From Winogradskyella aurantia (GTDB lineage: Bacteria; Bacteroidota; Bacteroidia; Flavobacteriales; Flavobacteriaceae), in NCBI RefSeq assembly GCF_002266855.1, contig NZ_NGJN01000002.1, positions 372,001 through 436,000 on the forward strand: a stretch of DNA of 64,000 bases, in the 5' to 3' direction. The translations under genes and the position numbers were made by a program. The first letter of the stretch is position 1; each line of letters starts with the position of its first letter. Below the pieces are notes generated by a model. That model was not told where the DNA came from and did not search any database. It saw only the letters and a program-made list of their open reading frames with translations. This document shows, piece after piece, positions 63,091-64,000 of this stretch.

Positions 63091-63124
63091 AAAACCCATC
63101 TGTTTTAAAAATCGGATGGGTTTT
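63091..63124. terminator. bidirectional terminator between mazG and the DUF349 gene
   Basis: A perfect 10-bp inverted repeat (AAAACCCATC / GATGGGTTTT) with a 14-nt loop lies between convergent genes. Each direction ends the stem with four T. The mazG stop is 200 bp upstream; the DUF349 stop is 19 bp away on the other side. Confidence 0.75.
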
Positions 63125-63142
63125 GTATTAGGTCTATTTTGG

Positions 63143-64000
63143 TTAGTACATATCACGAACCTTAGATAACTTGACTTTCCAAGTGTCTAACTCTTTTTTG
63201 TGGTTAGCTATATTCTTATGTACATCTTTAACCAATGGATTATCAGACTCAACATTGGAAAAGAATTGCAAGTTGTTTTCTAATTGGTTGATTTCAGACT
63301 TTATTTCACTAATCTTCTTACGAATGAAATTTTGTTCATTATCTAATTTTCTGGTATCATTATCATCAGTAGCAAGATTTTCTAACTTACTTTCAAACTT
63401 CACCATCTCAAGTTTGGATTTATCCATTTTTAGGGTATCGAATGTTTCATCGATAGCTTTATAAAACTTACCATCAATGTACCTTTTGTTCTGTGGTACA
63501 TGACCAATGGACTTCCATTCCGCTATTTTATCTCTTAAAATTTTAATATTTGATTTAACATCGTCTTCCAGTTTTAAGGATTTCAATTCTTCTAGAAGTT
63601 TTACTTTTTTGTCAAAAGCGTCATATAGATGTTGGTGCTCTTCCTTCTTTTTGGCGTGTATTCTATCGAAATAGTGATTACAGGCTTTCTTAAATTGTTT
63701 CCAGATTTTATCACTATCCCGTCGTGGTACATGGCCAATCTTTTTCCAATCGTTTTGTATTTTTTTCATTAAGGGTGTCACCACTTCAAAATCATCACTA
63801 TCCTTGTTGGCTTCCGCTATATCTATGAGCTCCTTCTTTTTCTGAAGGTTTTCATATTGACTTTTCTTTAAATTTTTATAAAACTGATTTTTACCGCGAT
63901 TGAAACTCCTTACAGCGTCCTTGAATTTAGCCCATGTTGCTTCATTTACTTTAAGCGGTACCTTGCCAGCATTGAAAAAAGCCTCACGCAACGCTTCTAT
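63143..64000 (-). CDS. DUF349 domain protein (5' end outside window)
   Basis: The frame is open to base 64000, so the N-terminus lies beyond the window. The visible 285 residues contain successive DUF349 repeats, each a charged helical unit with a conserved Trp: VNEATWAKFKDAVRSFNRGKN, MKKIQNDWKKIGHVPRRDSDKIWKQF, and IAEWKSIGHVPQNKRYI. The C-terminal 70 residues are probably coiled coil. DUF349 proteins are common in Bacteroidetes and of unknown function. A TTG at 63991 is an internal codon, not the start. Confidence 0.88.
   Translation of the reverse strand: MEALREAFFNAGKVPLKVNEATWAKFKDAVRSFNRGKNQFYKNLKKSQYENLQKKKELIDIAEANKDSDDFEVVTPLMKKIQNDWKKIGHVPRRDSDKIWKQFKKACNHYFDRIHAKKKEEHQHLYDAFDKKVKLLEELKSLKLEDDVKSNIKILRDKIAEWKSIGHVPQNKRYIDGKFYKAIDETFDTLKMDKSKLEMVKFESKLENLATDDNDTRKLDNEQNFIRKKISEIKSEINQLENNLQFFSNVESDNPLVKDVHKNIANHKKELDTWKVKLSKVRDMY

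Overview
The window is one continuous stretch of an AT-rich chromosome from a member of the Bacteroidetes, most likely a marine Flavobacteriaceae. The evidence is three large proteins with the type B sorting domain of the type IX secretion system (T9SS), Bacteroidetes promoters (TTG about 17-20 nt upstream of TAnnTTTG), a sucC gene without sucD, and typical flavobacterial families (DUF5606, DUF1456, DUF349). Nothing allows a safe genus call. I found no tRNA, rRNA, CRISPR array, transposase or phage gene.

Layout. 1-6402 (+): the end of an ABC exporter, a small MscS channel, a sigma-54 response regulator without a DNA-binding domain, PPK2 and a secreted M28 peptidase. 6392-8143: a very small protein, a secreted DinB-like protein, and a second small membrane protein followed by an M23 peptidase. 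8223-21129 (all -): a secreted S9 peptidase fused to a cysteine-free formylglycine-enzyme-like domain, a Tricorn-type protease, a sulfatase with a non-standard active-site motif, a DUF1624/YeiB-like membrane protein, and two paralogous acyltransferase-3 proteins on either side of an AmpG-like MFS transporter. 21280-26597 (-): a TPR histidine kinase and LytTR regulator pair lying between secreted proteins of unknown function.

26832-33509 is core metabolism and repair: lysA, sucC, cysH, a single-repeat DUF1456 protein, a TerB-like protein and uvrB. 33551-44027 (-) holds three T9SS type B proteins that share one module of about 100 residues in 11, 1 and 4 copies. 44135-49016 (-) holds a two-gene ABC transporter, a pRiA4b ORF-3-like protein, heme A synthase (ctaA) and the CCA-adding enzyme (cca).

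49131-59599 is a surface-glycan/LPS cluster. Its most distinctive part is a set of four overlapping genes: an ArnC/GtrB-like GT2, a WecD-like acyltransferase, a WecE-like aminotransferase and an ArnT-like GT-C. Together they read as a route that makes an acylated amino-deoxy sugar, loads it on a polyprenyl phosphate and transfers it outside the membrane. Around them are GT4, rhamnosyltransferase-like, WaaE-like, GT9 and two tandem GT2 transferases and a KdkA-like LPS kinase. 59600-64000 ends with dapD (-), the + operon ruvX-def-DUF5606-mazG, and a partial DUF349 gene (-).

The most unusual content is the four-gene amino-sugar module, the S9/formylglycine-enzyme-like fusion near an odd sulfatase, the T9SS proteins with different numbers of one module, and the truncated sigma-54 activator. 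I saw no obvious defence system or mobile island.
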